6,246 nucleotides of DNA from contig JAGVQF010000195.1 in NCBI GenBank assembly GCA_020051815.1, forward strand, positions 1-6,246. Reading direction: 5' to 3'. A model generated the notes under the pieces. The model worked only from the letters and a program-made list of their open reading frames with translations, was not told where the DNA came from and searched no databases. Positions 5,220 to 6,246 of this stretch are shown in pieces; position 1 is the first letter of the stretch; every line of letters starts with the position of its first letter. This DNA comes from Candidatus Saganbacteria bacterium (GTDB lineage: Bacteria; Margulisbacteria; WOR-1; O2-12-FULL-45-9; XYB2-FULL-48-7). Position numbers and translations under genes: made by a program.

Positions 5220-6246
5220 TATGCGCGAACCTGGCCGCTGCCGTGGATGACGTATTTGTATGAAGTCAGTTCGGGCAGGCCCATCGGCCCGCGAGCGTGG
5301 AGTTTTTGGGTGGAAATTCCAATTTCCGCGCCAAAGCCAAACTCAAAGCCGTCGGTAAAGCGGGTCGAAGCGTTGACGTAGACCGCCGCGGCGTCGACTT
5401 CGTCGGTGAACTTTTTGGCCATTTTCTCGTCTTTTGTGATGATGGTCTCCGAGTGTTTGGTGCCGTATTTATTGATATGGTTGATGGCGTCTTCGACGCC
5501 TGAAACAACTTTTACCGCCAGGATCAGGGCCAGAAACTCGTTTTTCCAGTCGTCTTCCGAGGCAAGATGGATAGAGGGTAAGATGGATCGGGCCTTAGTA
5601 TCACCACGCAGCTCGACGTGCCCCTCATCGAGCCGCTTTTTTACGATCGGCAGGAACTCGGCGGCGATCGCCTCGTCAACCAGGAGGTTTTCGATCGCGT
5701 TGCAAACGGAGGGGCGGCTGCACTTGGCGTTAAAAACTATCTCCGTTGCCATCTTGAGGTCGGCCGTTCGCTCGACATAAGCGTGGCAATTACCTTCGCC
5801 CGTCTCGATGACGGGGATGGTCGATTTCTCAACTACCGTCTGGATCAAGCTGCGTCCGCCACGGGGGATCAAGACATCAACGAACTCTCTCGCCTTCATT
5901 AATTCTTCCGCCGTTTCTCTCTTGGTATCCTCGATAAACTGGATACACCCAGCGGGGAGGCCGGCGGCATAGGCGGCCTCCTGGATAACCTTGATAATCT
6001 CGATATTCGTTAGAATGGCGTCGGAGCCCCCGCGCAGGATGACGGCGTTACCGGCCTTGAGGCAGAGCGCGGCCGAATCGACCGTGACATTGGGCCGGGC
6101 TTCATAAATGATGCCGATAACCCCCAGGGGGACGCGGATTTTTTTGATCTTCAAGCCATTGGGCCGCTGCCAATCGGAGAGGACTTCGCCGACGGGGTCC
6201 GGGAGCCCTTTGACCACATTTAACCCCTCGATCATTCCCTTGATGC
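5219..6246 (-). CDS. proA: gamma-glutamyl phosphate reductase, N-terminus outside window
   Basis: Reduces gamma-glutamyl phosphate with NADPH to glutamate semialdehyde, the second step of proline synthesis. The aldehyde-dehydrogenase-fold features are clear: [18 protein letters not shown] near the visible start, [28 protein letters not shown], the catalytic cysteine in [10 protein letters not shown] (residue 178 counted from the Met at 6235), ETGEGNCH and the final [25 protein letters not shown]. The frame stays open to the window edge (IKG precedes that Met), so the Met is internal and roughly 80 of about 415 residues are missing to the right. In many bacteria proB lies upstream. The TAA stop overlaps the ATG of nadD, suggesting coupled translation. 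Confidence 0.95.
   Translation of the reverse strand, partial: IKGMIEGLNVVKGLPDPVGEVLSDWQRPNGLKIKKIRVPLGVIGIIYEARPNVTVDSAALCLKAGNAVILRGGSDAILTNIEIIKVIQEAAYAAGLPAGCIQFIEDTKRETAEELMKAREFVDVLIPRGGRSLIQTVVEKSTIPVIETGEGNCHAYVERTADLKMATEIVFNAKCSRPSVCNAIENLLVDEAIAAEFLPIVKKRLDEGHVELRGDTKARSILPSIHLASEDDWKNEFLALILAVKVVSGVEDAINHINKYGTKHSETIITKDEKMAKKFTDEVDAAAVYVNASTRFTDGFEFGFGAEIGISTQKLHARGPMGLPELTSYKYVIHGSGQVRA

Noticed and set aside
5297..5902. Several plus-strand frames opposite proA and nadD
   Set aside because: All lie opposite conserved coding sequence, overlap each other, and show no recognisable domain.

Overview
The window looks bacterial: short intergenic gaps, overlapping stop/start codons and Shine-Dalgarno sites. 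It comes from an organism I cannot name. The gene mix (proA-nadD, an M16 peptidase followed by a dut start, a VapBC pair, a J-domain/beta-propeller protein) would fit an uncultured candidate-phylum bacterium, but no rRNA or marker gene here settles that.

The right half (about 3157-6246, minus strand) is a housekeeping operon read leftward: proA (cut by the window edge), nadD, then a zinc peptidase of family M16. Palindromic REP-like repeats sit in both gaps: one unit between proA and nadD, two inverted units between nadD and the peptidase gene. The proA-nadD unit is read through by the only standard start codon that keeps the whole NadD fold, so the repeat appears to have become the NadD N-terminus.

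The peptidase stop codon overlaps the start of a dUTPase gene (dut). That dut breaks off after about 26 codons, where a vapB-vapC toxin-antitoxin pair with its own promoter and operator begins. Directly after vapC, and overlapping its stop codon, a second and diverged copy of the same dut 5' end appears and stops at the same codon. No dut body is present in the window. The pattern suggests an approximately 820 bp vapBC cassette that entered dut and carried a replacement dut start, followed by a second rearrangement that removed the dut body.

The left part (129-2263, plus strand, convergent with the rest) encodes a J-domain followed by a WD40-like beta-propeller and then the first part of a class I SAM-dependent methyltransferase. 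The rest of the methyltransferase lies in the -1 frame, joined exactly at a T7A6 run that contains two in-frame slippery heptamers. The gene is therefore a programmed frameshift candidate, a one-base-deletion pseudogene or a homopolymer sequencing error; read through, it gives a 711-residue three-domain protein. By eye this part and vapBC are less GC-rich than the operon, consistent with an accessory block next to a core operon.
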